Assembly: GCF_000425065.1 (NCBI RefSeq)
Contig: NZ_AULB01000025.1
Location: 62,001-126,000 of the forward strand
DNA from: Actinomadura rifamycini DSM 43936
GTDB taxonomy: Bacteria; Actinomycetota; Actinomycetes; Streptosporangiales; Streptosporangiaceae
Direction of reading: 5' to 3'
DNA length: 64,000 bases
Both the position numbers and the translations under genes were made by a program. Below the pieces are notes generated by a model. It had not been told where the DNA came from. It saw only the letters and a list, made by a program, of their open reading frames with translations, and did not search any database. Shown here in pieces: positions 32,408 to 42,161 of this stretch. The number at the start of each line of letters is the position of its first letter. The stretch's first letter is position 1.

Positions 32408-34189
32408 ATGGCACGTGCGGTGGTCAAGGCGGCGGCGGGGTTCGCCGTGCTCGCGGCCGGGCTGACCGGCTGCATCGGCGGGGACGGCGGGGGCGCGTCG
32501 GCCGACGAACCGGTCCGGGACGGCGGCGTGCTCCGCATCGTGGGCTCGTCGGACGTCGAGCACCTCGACCCCGCGTCCGTGGCGAGCGTCGGCGCGTACG
32601 GGCTCGTCCGGACGTTCGCGCGGACGCTGTTCGGCACCCGCGCGTCCAACGAGTTCGCGGAGACGGTGCCGGTGCAGCCGGACGTCGCGGTGCGGATCCC
32701 GACGTGCGACAACGGCGGCGTCAGCAAGGACCGCGAGAAGTACACGGTGCGGCTGCGCGAGGACGTCCTGTGGAACACCGAGCCGCCGCGCCCCGTGACG
32801 GCGCACGACTTCGTCCGCGGGTTCGAGCGGCTGTGCAACCCGGCGGCGCCGTCGATCGGCCGGGGCTACTACGTGTCCACGCTCGTCGGGATGCGGGCGT
32901 TCTGCGACGGTTTCCTCAAGGTCGACCCGCGCGACCCCGCCGCGATGGCCGCCTACCAGCGCGACCACGGCATCGAGGGCGTCCGCGCCGAGGACGACCG
33001 CACGATCGTCTTCGAACTGGAGGAGCCGGCGAGCGACTTCCTGCACCTCCTCGCGCTGCCGTTCACCGCCGCCGCCCCGCACGAGTACGACCGGTTCGTC
33101 CCGGACGGCCCCGACTTCCGGCACCACACGATCTCGAACGGGCCGTACCAGATCGCCGAGTACCGGCCGGGGATCTCGTACATCCTCACCCACAACCCGG
33201 CGTGGCGGCCGCACAGCGACCCGCTGCGCTCCCGGCACGTCGACCGCATCCGGATCACCCTCGGCCAGGACTCGCCGGAGGCCGTGCAGCAGCAGCTCGA
33301 GCAGGGCACCTCCGACCTCGCCTGGGACCAGCCGGTGCCGACCTCCGCGGTCCCCCGGCTGCGCGACGACCCCCGCTTCGCGATCATGAAGACGCCGAGC
33401 GCCAGCCCCTACCTGGTGTTCAACCTGCTGAGCCCGAACAACGCCGGCGCGCTGGGCAAGCGGGACGTCCGGCGGGCGCTCCAGTACGCGATCGACCGCA
33501 GCGCGCTCGTCAAGCTCGTCGGCGGCCCGGCCGTCGCGGAACCGCTGCACACGGTGATCCCGGCGGGCAACTCGGGCCACGCCGCCGTGAACCACTACCC
33601 GACGCGGAACGACTCGGGCGACCCGGCCAAGTGCCGCGCCCTCCTCGCCCAGGCCGGGCACCCGGACCTCACGCTGAAGTTCCCCTACCGGACGAACAGC
33701 CTGCACAAGCTGTTCGCGGAGGCGATCGCCGAGAACCTCGCGTCCTGCGGCGTCACGGCCGAGCTGGCGCCCGACACCGGCGGCTCCTTCTACGGCGGGA
33801 CGATCACCACGCCCGCCCGCGCCCGCGAGGGCCAGTGGGACATCGCGGCGCCCGGCTGGACGCCCGACTGGTACGGCAACAACGGCCGCTCGATCATCCA
33901 GCCGCTCTTCGACGGCCGCGCCTACGGCAACGGCTCGACGAACTACGGCGGCTACAACAACCCGCGCGTGAACGAGCTGATCGACGCCGCGCTCACGGCG
34001 TCCGGCCCGGAGGAGACCGCCGAGTGCTGGCGGCAGGCCGACGTCCTGATCATGCAGGACGCCGCGATCGTCCCCCTGCTGAACCGCGACCACACGATCT
34101 TCCGCTCGTCCCGCGTCCGCAACGCCCGCTTCCTCCCCACCGCCGCCGGCTACGACTACACCCACATCTGGCTCGCCACCGACGACTGA
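32408..34189 (+). CDS. ABC transporter solute-binding lipoprotein, peptide (SBP-5) family
   Basis: 593 residues. The lipobox LTGC lies near residue 21, so mature protein is anchored at the outer membrane face by a diacylglyceryl-Cys. Family SBP_bac_5 is shown by YTVRLREDVLWNTEPPRPVTAHDFVRGFERLCNP, SNGPYQIAEYRPGISYILTHNPAW and DVRRALQYAIDRSALV. It binds peptides or related solutes for an ABC importer, but no permease or ATPase is adjacent, so it is an orphan receptor. ATG at 32408 (or GTG at 32405) follows GAGGTGAGG. Confidence 0.92.
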   Translation: MARAVVKAAAGFAVLAAGLTGCIGGDGGGASADEPVRDGGVLRIVGSSDVEHLDPASVASVGAYGLVRTFARTLFGTRASNEFAETVPVQPDVAVRIPTCDNGGVSKDREKYTVRLREDVLWNTEPPRPVTAHDFVRGFERLCNPAAPSIGRGYYVSTLVGMRAFCDGFLKVDPRDPAAMAAYQRDHGIEGVRAEDDRTIVFELEEPASDFLHLLALPFTAAAPHEYDRFVPDGPDFRHHTISNGPYQIAEYRPGISYILTHNPAWRPHSDPLRSRHVDRIRITLGQDSPEAVQQQLEQGTSDLAWDQPVPTSAVPRLRDDPRFAIMKTPSASPYLVFNLLSPNNAGALGKRDVRRALQYAIDRSALVKLVGGPAVAEPLHTVIPAGNSGHAAVNHYPTRNDSGDPAKCRALLAQAGHPDLTLKFPYRTNSLHKLFAEAIAENLASCGVTAELAPDTGGSFYGGTITTPARAREGQWDIAAPGWTPDWYGNNGRSIIQPLFDGRAYGNGSTNYGGYNNPRVNELIDAALTASGPEETAECWRQADVLIMQDAAIVPLLNRDHTIFRSSRVRNARFLPTAAGYDYTHIWLATDD

Positions 34190-34396
34190 CCTTCCGGCGG
34201 CCACCCACACGCCCCGGGCGGCCACCCCGCGCGACCAGACGGCACACCCACACACGCGCGACCCGCCCACCAACCCACGCGCCCCCGGGGGTTGGCCACG
34301 CGCGGGCGGAGGGCGCCCTGCGCCCGGAGGCCGTGCGCCTTCTCCCACCTCGGCGGACGGTCGGCCGCCGGTAAAGGGAGAGCGTAGGGTGGGTGG

Positions 34397-35680
34397 GTGA
34401 AGGCTGGTGAGTTGCGGGGGATTCTCCGGGGACGGGACTTTCGGCGCCTCTACGCGACGCGGCTGGCCTCGCAGTTCACCGACGGCGTGTTCCAGGTGGC
34501 GCTCGCCGGTTTCGTGTTCTTCTCCCCCGAGCAGCGCGCCACGGCCGGGGAGGCCGCGGCGGCGTTCGCGGTGACGCTGCTGCCGTACTCGGTGCTGGGC
34601 CCGTTCGCGGGCGTGTTCATCGACCGGTGGCGGCGGCGGCAGATCCTGGTGTGGGCGCCGGTGCTGCGCGCGGCGCTCGTCCTGCTGGTGGCGGCGCTGG
34701 TCGCGACCGGGCGGGACGGCGCCGGGTTCTTCCTCGGGGCGCTGCTGGTGCTGGGCGTGAACCGGTTCTTCCTCGCGGCGCTGTCGGCGGGGCTGCCGCA
34801 CGTGGTGCGGCGCCGGGAGCTGGTGCTCGCGAACGCGTTCTCGGTGACGTCCGGGACGGTGGTCGCGTTCGTCGGCGGCGGGGTGGGCGCCCTGCTGCGG
34901 TGGGCGTTCGGAGCGGGCCACACCGGGACGGCGGCGATCCTGGCGGCGTCCGCGGGGCTGTACGTGCTGGCCGGGGCGGTCGCGACGGGGTTCCCGCGCG
35001 GGCGGCTGGGGCCGCCGGCCGTGGAGCGGTCGTCGGCGCGGCAGGCGGTCGGGGGCGTCCTGGACGGGCTGGGGGACGGCGCGCGGCACCTCGCGCGGCG
35101 CCCGCAGGCGGCGCTCGCGCTCGGCGCGATCTCGTTCCACCGGTTCCTGTACGGCGTGGTGCTGATCATGACGCTGCTGCTGTGCCGGTACCACTTCACC
35201 GACGACGCGGACGCGGGCATGGCGCTGTTCACGCTCGTGCTGGGCGCGTCCGGCGCCGGGTTCTTCGTCGGGGCGGTGCTCACCCCGCCGGCGGTGCGGC
35301 GGATCGGGAAGGACGCGTGGACGTCCGGGCTGCTCGCCGCGGGCGCGGTGGGGCTGTTCGTGCTGTGCCTGCCGTTCGACGAGCGGGCGTGGACGGCGGG
35401 CGCGTTCGTCCTCGGGGTGGTGTCGCAGGGCGTGAAGCTGTGCGTGGACGCGACGCTGCAGGAGACGGTCGACGACCGGTTCCGGGGCCGGGTGTTCGCG
35501 GTCTACGACATGCTGTTCAACGCCGTGTTCGCGCTGGCGGCGGCGGTCGCGGCGACGCTGCTGCCCGCGGACGGGCGGGCGCCGCTCGCGCTCGCGCTGG
35601 TGATCGTCGCGTACGGGGCCGGGACGGTGGTGTACCGGGCGACGGCGGCGCGCGCGCCCGAGCGGGCCGCGGTCGGCTAG
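34397..35680 (+). CDS. MFS transporter
   Basis: 427 residues with twelve predicted transmembrane helices. FRRLYATRLASQFTDGVFQVALAGFVFFSPEQRATAG opens as in the MFS_3 drug-efflux family; DRWRRRQILVWAPVLRA is the A-motif-like loop between helices 2 and 3, and DDRFRGRVFAVYDMLFNAVF lies in the C half. GTG start. Convergent with bioA, their stops sharing TAG bases (35677-35680). Such proteins are often called enterobactin-exporter-like; the substrate is unknown. Confidence 0.9.
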   Translation: MKAGELRGILRGRDFRRLYATRLASQFTDGVFQVALAGFVFFSPEQRATAGEAAAAFAVTLLPYSVLGPFAGVFIDRWRRRQILVWAPVLRAALVLLVAALVATGRDGAGFFLGALLVLGVNRFFLAALSAGLPHVVRRRELVLANAFSVTSGTVVAFVGGGVGALLRWAFGAGHTGTAAILAASAGLYVLAGAVATGFPRGRLGPPAVERSSARQAVGGVLDGLGDGARHLARRPQAALALGAISFHRFLYGVVLIMTLLLCRYHFTDDADAGMALFTLVLGASGAGFFVGAVLTPPAVRRIGKDAWTSGLLAAGAVGLFVLCLPFDERAWTAGAFVLGVVSQGVKLCVDATLQETVDDRFRGRVFAVYDMLFNAVFALAAAVAATLLPADGRAPLALALVIVAYGAGTVVYRATAARAPERAAVG

Positions 35681-36999
35681 TCCTCGCCGAAGGATTCGGC
35701 GATGGCGCGGAGGGCGGCGGCGATGTGCGTCGTCTCGTCCGGTGTGCACACGTACGGGGGCATCGTGTAGACGAGCCGGCCGAACGGGCGGAGCCACACC
35801 CCGTACGACATCGCGATCTCCTGGACGGTCGCGGCATCGACGGGGTCGTCGGCTTCGACGACGCCGATGGCGCCGAGGACGCGGACGTCCGCGACGCCCG
35901 GGAGTTCGCCGGCGCCGTCGAGTTCGCTGGTGAGGATCGCCTCGATGGTGTCGACCTCGTCGCGCCAGTCGCGCGCCTGGAGCAGGTCGATGGACGCGGA
36001 CGCGACGGCGGCGGCGAGGGGGTTCGCCATGAAGGTGGGCCCGTGCATGAGGGCGCCCGCCGTGCCGGACGTGATGCCGTGCGCGACGCGGTCGGTGCAG
36101 AGGGTCGCGGCCATCGTCATGTAGCCGCCGGTGAGGGCCTTGCCGAGGCACATGATGTCGGGGGCGATCTCGGCGTGGTCGCAGCCCCACAGTTCGCCGG
36201 TGCGGCCGAAACCGGTGGCGATCTCGTCCAGGATGAGCAGGATGCCGTGCTCGTCGGCGATGTCGCGGAGGGCGCGCAGGTACTCGGGCGCGTAGAAGCG
36301 CATGCCGCCCGCGCCCTGCACGACGGGTTCGACGATGATGCCCGCGAGTTCGCCGGCGTGCTCGCGGGCGAGCCGGGCGAGTTCGTCCAGGTAGCCCTGG
36401 TCGGGTTCGGCGGTGTAGCCGAGCGGGGGCGGCGGCGCGAACACGTGCCGGGCGAGGACGTCACCGAACAGGTGGTGCATGCCGTTGACGGGGTCGCAGA
36501 CGGCCATGTCGCCGAACGTGTCACCGTGGTAGCCGCCGCGGACGGTCAGCAGGCGGTGCCGTTCGGGCCGGTCCTGCGACCGCCAGTACTGCAGCGCCAT
36601 CTTGATCGCGACCTCGACGCCGACGGAGCCGGAGTCGGCGAAGAACACCTTGGTCAGCGGTTCGGGGGTGAGCTCGACGAGCCGTTCGGCGAGCTTGACG
36701 GCGGGCGGGTGGGTGAGCCCGCCGAACATGACGTGCGCCATCTTGCCGAGCTGCCGGGTGACGGCGGCGTCCAGGTCGGGGTGCCGGTACCCGTGCACGG
36801 CCGCCCACCACGACGACATGCCGTCGATCAGCTCGGTGCCGTCGGCGAGGGTCAGCCGCACCCCGGACGCGGACACGACGGGCAGGGCCGGGACGGACGC
36901 GGGCATCGGCGCGTACGGGTGCCAGATGTGCTCGCGGTCGAAGTCGACGATCCGCTGGGCCTCGTGCGGGCTCATCCGCCCGAGCTGCAGGGAGATCAC
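35677..36999 (-). CDS. bioA: Adenosylmethionine-8-amino-7-oxononanoate aminotransferase
   Basis: 440 residues of the class III PLP aminotransferases. It converts KAPA to DAPA in biotin synthesis, using S-adenosylmethionine as amino donor. MSSWWAAVHGY (61-71) and HPYAPM are BioA-specific substrate motifs; GGYHGDT (155-161), ILLILDEIATGFGRTG (Asp258) and CLGKALTGGYM (PLP Lys287) are cofactor motifs. No bioB, bioD or bioF is near. GTG start overlaps the cca stop by 4 bp (GTGA) after GGAGG, so it is coupled to the CCA-adding enzyme, an unusual partner. Confidence 0.93.
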   Translation of the reverse strand: MISLQLGRMSPHEAQRIVDFDREHIWHPYAPMPASVPALPVVSASGVRLTLADGTELIDGMSSWWAAVHGYRHPDLDAAVTRQLGKMAHVMFGGLTHPPAVKLAERLVELTPEPLTKVFFADSGSVGVEVAIKMALQYWRSQDRPERHRLLTVRGGYHGDTFGDMAVCDPVNGMHHLFGDVLARHVFAPPPPLGYTAEPDQGYLDELARLAREHAGELAGIIVEPVVQGAGGMRFYAPEYLRALRDIADEHGILLILDEIATGFGRTGELWGCDHAEIAPDIMCLGKALTGGYMTMAATLCTDRVAHGITSGTAGALMHGPTFMANPLAAAVASASIDLLQARDWRDEVDTIEAILTSELDGAGELPGVADVRVLGAIGVVEADDPVDAATVQEIAMSYGVWLRPFGRLVYTMPPYVCTPDETTHIAAALRAIAESFGED

Positions 37000-38576
37000 G
37001 CGTCCTCCGTCCCGTCGGCGGGCGCGGCGCCGTCCTGGACGACGCCTTCCGCGCGGGCCCAGCGGAGCAGTTCGTCCGCCGCGGCCTCCTTGCCGATGAC
37101 GCCGCGGTCGAGCCGCAGGTCGAGGAGGAACCTGTAGGCGCGGCCGACGAGCGGGCCGGGCGTGATGCCGAGGAGCTCCTGGATCTCGTTGCCGTCGAGT
37201 TCCGGGCGGATCGCGGCGAGCTCCTCCTCCTGCTCGAGCCGCGCGATGCGCGCTTCGAGGTCGTCGTAGGTGCGGCGGAGGCGGTCGGCCTTGCGCCGGT
37301 TGCGGGTGGTGCAGTCGGCGCGGGTGAGCTTGTGCAGCCGGGACAGCAGGGGCCCCGCGTCGCGGACGTACCGGCGGACGGCCGAGTCGGTCCACTCGCC
37401 GGTGCCGTACCCGTGGAACCGCAGGTGCAGCTCGACGAGGCGGGACACGTCGGCGATGACGTCCTTCGGGTAGCGCAGCGCGGTCAGCCGCTTGCGGGTC
37501 ATCTTCGCGCCGACGACCTCGTGGTGGTGGAACGACACGCGGCCGCCGGACTCGAACCGGCGGGTCTTCGGCTTGCCGATGTCGTGCAGCAGCGCGGCGA
37601 GCCGGAGCACGAGGTCGGGCCCGTCCTCCTCCTGGGCGATGGCCTGCTCCAGGACGATCAGCGAGTGCTCGTAGACGTCCTTGTGCCGGTGGTGCTCGTC
37701 GATCTCCAGGCGCAGCTTCGGCAGTTCGGGCAGGACGTGCGCGGCGAGGCCGGTGTCGACGAGCAGCGCCAGGCCCTCCCGCGGGTGCCGGCCGCAGACC
37801 AGCTTCGACAGCTCGTCGCGGACCCGCTCGGCGGAGACGATCTCGATCCGCCCGGCCATGTCGGTCATCGCGCGGACGACGTCGGGCGCGACGGTGAAGC
37901 CGAGCTGCGAGGCGAACCGGGCGGCGCGCAGCATCCGCAGCGGGTCGTCGTTGAAGGAGTCCTCGGGCCGGCCCGGCGTGCGCATCACCTCGCGCCGCAG
38001 GTCGGTGAGGCCGCCGAACGGGTCGACGAACTCGTGCCCGGGCAGTCGCGCCGCCATCGCGTTCACGGCGAAGTCGCGGCGCCGCAGGTCCTCGTGCAGG
38101 GACGTGCCGTAGGACACCTCGGGCTTGCGGGACTTCGGGTCGTAGGACTCGCTGCGGTACGTCGTGATTTCGAGCTCGACGCCGTTCTTGCGGAGCCCGA
38201 CGGTGCCGAACTCGATGCCGATCGTCCAGACGGCGTCCGCCCAGCCGTCGATGATCTCCAGGATGCGCGGCGGCGGCGCGTCGGTGGTGAGGTCGACGTC
38301 CTTGGTGGGGCGGCGCAGCAGCGCGTCCCGGACGGGCCCGCCGACGAGGGCCAGCTCGTGTCCGGCGGCCGCGAAGCGCTCGCCGAGCTCGTCGGCGACG
38401 GGGGCGATCCGGCGCAGCAGCTCGGCGATCGCGGTGCGCTGCGCCGGCGAAGCTTCCGGTGACGCGTCCGGCGTCCCGTTCCGGCCGGACGTCCCGGGTG
38501 CGGCGTTCGCGTCGTCGTTCGGCAACCGGGACTCCGGGCTCGCGTCTGGGTTGGGCACCTGATTGGGCACGGCCAT
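36996..38576 (-). CDS. cca: CCA tRNA nucleotidyltransferase
   Basis: 526 residues. It builds or repairs the 3'-CCA end of tRNAs (poly(A)-polymerase family, class II). Motif LVGGPVRDALLRRPTKDVDLTTDA contains the metal-binding DVD; RRRDFAVNAMA and RMLRAARFASQLGF are the neck motifs. A C-terminal HD domain (LAALLHDIGKPK) is also present, typical for actinobacterial and E. coli enzymes and giving phosphohydrolase activity. The first 45 residues are a disordered Asp/Ser/Pro-rich head. ATG at 38576 follows AAGGAA. In actinomycetes this gene heads the conserved DUF6049-murJ-sigM block, on the opposite strand, as here. Confidence 0.95.
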   Translation of the reverse strand: MAVPNQVPNPDASPESRLPNDDANAAPGTSGRNGTPDASPEASPAQRTAIAELLRRIAPVADELGERFAAAGHELALVGGPVRDALLRRPTKDVDLTTDAPPPRILEIIDGWADAVWTIGIEFGTVGLRKNGVELEITTYRSESYDPKSRKPEVSYGTSLHEDLRRRDFAVNAMAARLPGHEFVDPFGGLTDLRREVMRTPGRPEDSFNDDPLRMLRAARFASQLGFTVAPDVVRAMTDMAGRIEIVSAERVRDELSKLVCGRHPREGLALLVDTGLAAHVLPELPKLRLEIDEHHRHKDVYEHSLIVLEQAIAQEEDGPDLVLRLAALLHDIGKPKTRRFESGGRVSFHHHEVVGAKMTRKRLTALRYPKDVIADVSRLVELHLRFHGYGTGEWTDSAVRRYVRDAGPLLSRLHKLTRADCTTRNRRKADRLRRTYDDLEARIARLEQEEELAAIRPELDGNEIQELLGITPGPLVGRAYRFLLDLRLDRGVIGKEAAADELLRWARAEGVVQDGAAPADGTEDA

Positions 38577-38979
38577 CGAGCGTATTTCCTTGGTTGACGG
38601 GCTGACAAAGGACTTTCGGCGGTCCACGGGGACGCGCGCGGGAGCCCTTGCGGGACGCGGCCGGAGGAAGAAGGACGCGGGCCCTTCACATGGCGCGATC
38701 CCCGGGTTACGTTCTGGACATGCCCCGATGACGCCGACGCGACCGCCGGTGAGCCTCCCGCACGACAACGGTAGCGGGACACCGCAGGCCCCCGGTCCGC
38801 CGCAGGTGCGGCAGCGCGCGTGAGGGCGGCGCATCGAACGGGTCCGGCGTGCCGCGCCGCGCGGATGAAGTCCGACGCGTCGGGTATGCCCCGATTTTCG
38901 GCACACAGTGCGAAGCATGGGGACACCGGGTGACCGGTTTCGGGTGAGGCGGGGTCCGCCCCGCGGGATGGAGCCGAAC
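38577..38979. promoter_or_regulatory. cca / YbaK-like divergent gap
   Basis: 403 bp between divergent genes. It should contain both promoters; I could not fix boxes with confidence. Short open frames across 38700-38880 have mixed character and no family resemblance. Otherwise I see nothing in it. Confidence 0.4.
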
Positions 38980-39582
38980 ATGTTGGACGCTCTCGCCATC
39001 CACCGCGCGCTGCTCGCATGGGAGACCGTGCACGAGATCGTACGGCTGCCCATCGCGATCGGCGGTGCCGACGAACTGCCGCGGGCCCTCGGCCTGCCCG
39101 CGGGCCGCTGCCTCGCGACGCGCGTCCTGAGCTGCGACGGGCACCGCGGCACCGGCCGCTTCCTCACCGGGGCGATCGTCCCCGCCGGGGACCGGCCGCC
39201 CGCCGAGGCCGTCCGGCGCGCCGTCGGCGCGCGGCACGCGCGTCCCGCCCGTCCGGACGTCATCAACGCGGCCACCGAGTACGCCGCCGACCTCGTCTGC
39301 CCGCTGCTGCTGCCCGACACGATGCGGCTGCTGATCGACCGCCGGCTGGTCGACGCGCTGCCGCCCGACGACGTCGTCTACACGCCGACCGGGGAGGCGT
39401 CCACGGCGCTCGGCATCCGGGCCCGGTCCCTGTACGAGCTGTGCGGCGCCGAACCGGCCGACCTGTTCGGCGCCGGGCTGCGCGCGGAGCACGTCCGGCA
39501 GGAGGTCCCCGCCGGATCCCTCCGGCACATCGGGCAGCAGGGCGAGCCCAACGCGCCCGGCCCGCGCCACCCCGTCGCCTGA
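38980..39582 (+). CDS. YbaK/ProX-type aminoacyl-tRNA deacylase-like protein
   Basis: 200 residues. The fold is that of the prolyl-tRNA-synthetase editing (YbaK) family: LAIHRALLAWETVHEIVRLPIAIGGADELPRALGLPAGRCLATRVL at the start, then VINAATEYAADLVCPLLLPDTMRLLIDRRL and VVYTPTGEASTALGIRARSLYELCGA. The catalytic Lys of YbaK (usually in the first strand region) is not obvious, so activity is uncertain; it may bind tRNA or act as a regulator. ATG at 38980 has GGAG at a good distance; an ATG four codons earlier is possible. Confidence 0.8.
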   Translation: MLDALAIHRALLAWETVHEIVRLPIAIGGADELPRALGLPAGRCLATRVLSCDGHRGTGRFLTGAIVPAGDRPPAEAVRRAVGARHARPARPDVINAATEYAADLVCPLLLPDTMRLLIDRRLVDALPPDDVVYTPTGEASTALGIRARSLYELCGAEPADLFGAGLRAEHVRQEVPAGSLRHIGQQGEPNAPGPRHPVA

Positions 39583-39767
39583 CGGACGCCCGCGCGGCTT
39601 CCGGCCCGGTATCGACGGGATTTCGGCACTCGCGCGGGAAGGAGGTCTGACGCCCCCGGCGCGCGGACTAACATCGGGGCCGTGGTGCGGGAAATCGATG
39701 CCCGCCGCCCCGCGGCGTCCCCGATGGCGGACGGCCCTTGAGCGGACGGCCCTGGAGCGGATACGGC

Positions 39768-42161
39768 GTGCGAACGATCAGACGCGCGGCCGCGGCGGCC
39801 GCCCTGCTGCCCTGCCTCCTGTGGGCGGCGAACCCCGCGCTGGCCGGAACGTCCGCGGCGGCCCCCGGCGCGGCGACCGTCCGCACGGGCACGGCCGCGG
39901 GGCCGCTGCAGCCCGAAACGCCCATGTCCGCGCGCGCGCAGGTCGGCATCGCCCTCACGGAGATCGGCCCCAAGACCGTCCGCGGCAACTCGAAGGTCAA
40001 GCTCAAGGGCCTCGTCCGCAACCGGACGGACGCCGCCCTCGACGGCGTCAGCGTGCGGCTGCGGTTCGGCAACCGGCCGATCATCAGCCGCAGCGCGCTG
40101 GAGGAGTACAGCGAGACCCCCGCGTACCGGCTCCCCTACTACGGGCCGGCCCAGCGGCTGCGGTCCGCCGCCGAACCCGGCGTGAAGTACGCCTGGGAGC
40201 TCGAGACCACCGCCGAGGCGCTGCGGCTCCCGCCCACCGGGACGCCCGGCGTCTACCCGGTGGGCGTCGAGGTGCTGAACGCGGCCGGGGCCCCCGTCGG
40301 GGGCCTCACCACGTTCATCACCTACATGCCGGACGACACGAACTTCAAGCCCGTCGCGCTCGGCTGGGTGTGGCCGCTGGCCGACGAGCAGCACCGCACG
40401 AACGACGCGACGTTCCTCGACGACGGGCTCCGCGAGGGCCTCGCCCCCGAAGGCCGGCTGTCGCAGCTCGTCAACGCCGCCGAGGCGACCGACACGCCGA
40501 TCACGTGGGCCGTCGACCCCGCGCTCCTCGACGACGTCAAGACCATGGCGTCCGGCGAGTACACGGTGCAGCCGCCGGGAGCGGACAAGGGGCAGCGCAA
40601 GCCGCAGAGCCGGGAGGCCGACGCGTGGCTGAAGGCGCTCGCCGCGACCGCCAAGGACGACCCGTACTTCACGCTGCCCTACGCCGACCCCGACCTGGTC
40701 GCGCTCGTCCGGCACAAGATGCCGCAGCAGGTGCGGGCCGCGTTCGCGCCGCAGAACCTCCAGATCGCCACCGAGGTCCTCGGCCGCGCCCCGGACGCGC
40801 GCATCGCGTGGCCGACGGGCGGCTCGGTCGGGCACGACACGGCCGACTGGCTGGCGAAGAACGTCCTCGGCGACGGCGGCGCGTTCCTGCTCAGCAGCCG
40901 GCACTTCCAGGCCCCGGCGCAGGGCTCCCCGAACGCGGCCACCACCTTCGAGACCGGCCACGGCGCCAAGCCGACCCTGCTCTACGACGAGAAGCTCAGC
41001 GACATCGTCAGCGACAGCGGCGACACGATCGGGTCGTCCCTGCTCACCGAGCAGCGGTTCCTCGCCGAGACCGCGATGATCGCCGCGGAGGCGCCGGCCC
41101 TGCAGCGGACCGTCGTCGTCGCGCCCGACCGGCGCTGGGACCCGGTCCCCGGCCTCGCCCAGCGGCTCCTGGAGTACACCAAGAACGCCGACTGGCTGAC
41201 GGAGACCCCGCTCAGCGACATCGAGGACACCGCCCCGCAGCCCCGCACCTGGAACAACTACCCGGACCACTACGAGCGGTACGAACTCGGCGAGAGCTAC
41301 CTCAAGCGGGTGTGGACGATCGGCCGCCGCGCCGAGTCGTTCCACTCGGTGATGATCGAGCCGTACCGGCTCTCCTACGAGAAGGCCATGCTGCGGATCG
41401 TGTCGTCGGCGTGGCGGGCCGACTCCGAGGACGCCAAGGCGGCCCGTGTCGCCCTGGCGGACCGGCTCGACCGCGACATGGGCCGTGTGCAGTTCCTCAC
41501 CCCCGAGAGCAAGCGGATCAACATGACCGGCAGCACCGGGACGCTGCCGGTGTCGATCGAGAACACGCTGCCCGGCCAGGCGGTCCGGGTCCGGCTCGTC
41601 ATCGCCTCGCAGAGCACCGCCAAGCTCCAGCTCGGCGCGCTCGAACCCGAGGCGCAGATCATCGAGCTGCAGCCGGGGGAGCGGGTCACCCGGTGGGTGC
41701 CGGCGGAGGCGCGCGGCAACGGCATCTTCCGGATGGACCTGCAGATGGTGAACCCGAGTACCGGCCGCCCGTTCGGGGAGGGCGAGACCGTGATCGTGCA
41801 CGCCACCGGATACGGGCAGATCGCACTGCTCATCACCGGCGGCGGACTTGCCGTACTCTTCGTGGGCGTCGGAGTGCGGGCCATCAGAGCAAGGCGCCGC
41901 CGGAAAGCGGAGGCAGCCGGTGACGGGTCGACGGGAATGGGACCAGGAGCGACCGGAGGACCGGGGGGAGTCCCCGGCCCCGGGTTCGCCGGACCCGGCC
42001 TACCCGACCCCGAGCTCTCAGGGGCCGCCCCCTGGGACGCCGACGGGGCGGGGGCCGAGCCCGGCGCAGGGGCGCCCGCAGGACCCGGCGGACCCGACCC
42101 GGGGATATCCCGGTCAGGCGCCACCCGCGCCGACCCCGGGGCAGGCGACACCGCCCGCTGA
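39768..42161 (+). CDS. DUF6049 secreted/membrane-anchored protein
   Basis: 797 residues. A Sec signal (about 2-28, ends NPALAG) leads to an extracytoplasmic body. Near the C-terminus a transmembrane helix (about 683-705, IALLITGGGLAVLFVGVGV) precedes an Arg-rich stop (RARRRRKAE) and a 90-residue cytoplasmic Gly/Pro tail. This topology and position upstream of murJ are characteristic of DUF6049, which is conserved in actinomycetes next to MurJ and probably helps envelope assembly; the role is inference. GTG at 39768 gives a proper signal peptide; a TTG at 39738 is an alternative. Its last 242 bp overlap murJ in another frame. Confidence 0.88.
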   Translation: MRTIRRAAAAAALLPCLLWAANPALAGTSAAAPGAATVRTGTAAGPLQPETPMSARAQVGIALTEIGPKTVRGNSKVKLKGLVRNRTDAALDGVSVRLRFGNRPIISRSALEEYSETPAYRLPYYGPAQRLRSAAEPGVKYAWELETTAEALRLPPTGTPGVYPVGVEVLNAAGAPVGGLTTFITYMPDDTNFKPVALGWVWPLADEQHRTNDATFLDDGLREGLAPEGRLSQLVNAAEATDTPITWAVDPALLDDVKTMASGEYTVQPPGADKGQRKPQSREADAWLKALAATAKDDPYFTLPYADPDLVALVRHKMPQQVRAAFAPQNLQIATEVLGRAPDARIAWPTGGSVGHDTADWLAKNVLGDGGAFLLSSRHFQAPAQGSPNAATTFETGHGAKPTLLYDEKLSDIVSDSGDTIGSSLLTEQRFLAETAMIAAEAPALQRTVVVAPDRRWDPVPGLAQRLLEYTKNADWLTETPLSDIEDTAPQPRTWNNYPDHYERYELGESYLKRVWTIGRRAESFHSVMIEPYRLSYEKAMLRIVSSAWRADSEDAKAARVALADRLDRDMGRVQFLTPESKRINMTGSTGTLPVSIENTLPGQAVRVRLVIASQSTAKLQLGALEPEAQIIELQPGERVTRWVPAEARGNGIFRMDLQMVNPSTGRPFGEGETVIVHATGYGQIALLITGGGLAVLFVGVGVRAIRARRRRKAEAAGDGSTGMGPGATGGPGGVPGPGFAGPGLPDPELSGAAPWDADGAGAEPGAGAPAGPGGPDPGISRSGATRADPGAGDTAR

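Noticed and set aside
32351..36190. 1279-residue frame on the minus strand covering the lipoprotein and MFS genes
   Set aside because: Antisense shadow with skewed composition; the plus-strand lipoprotein has lipobox and SBP-5 motifs.
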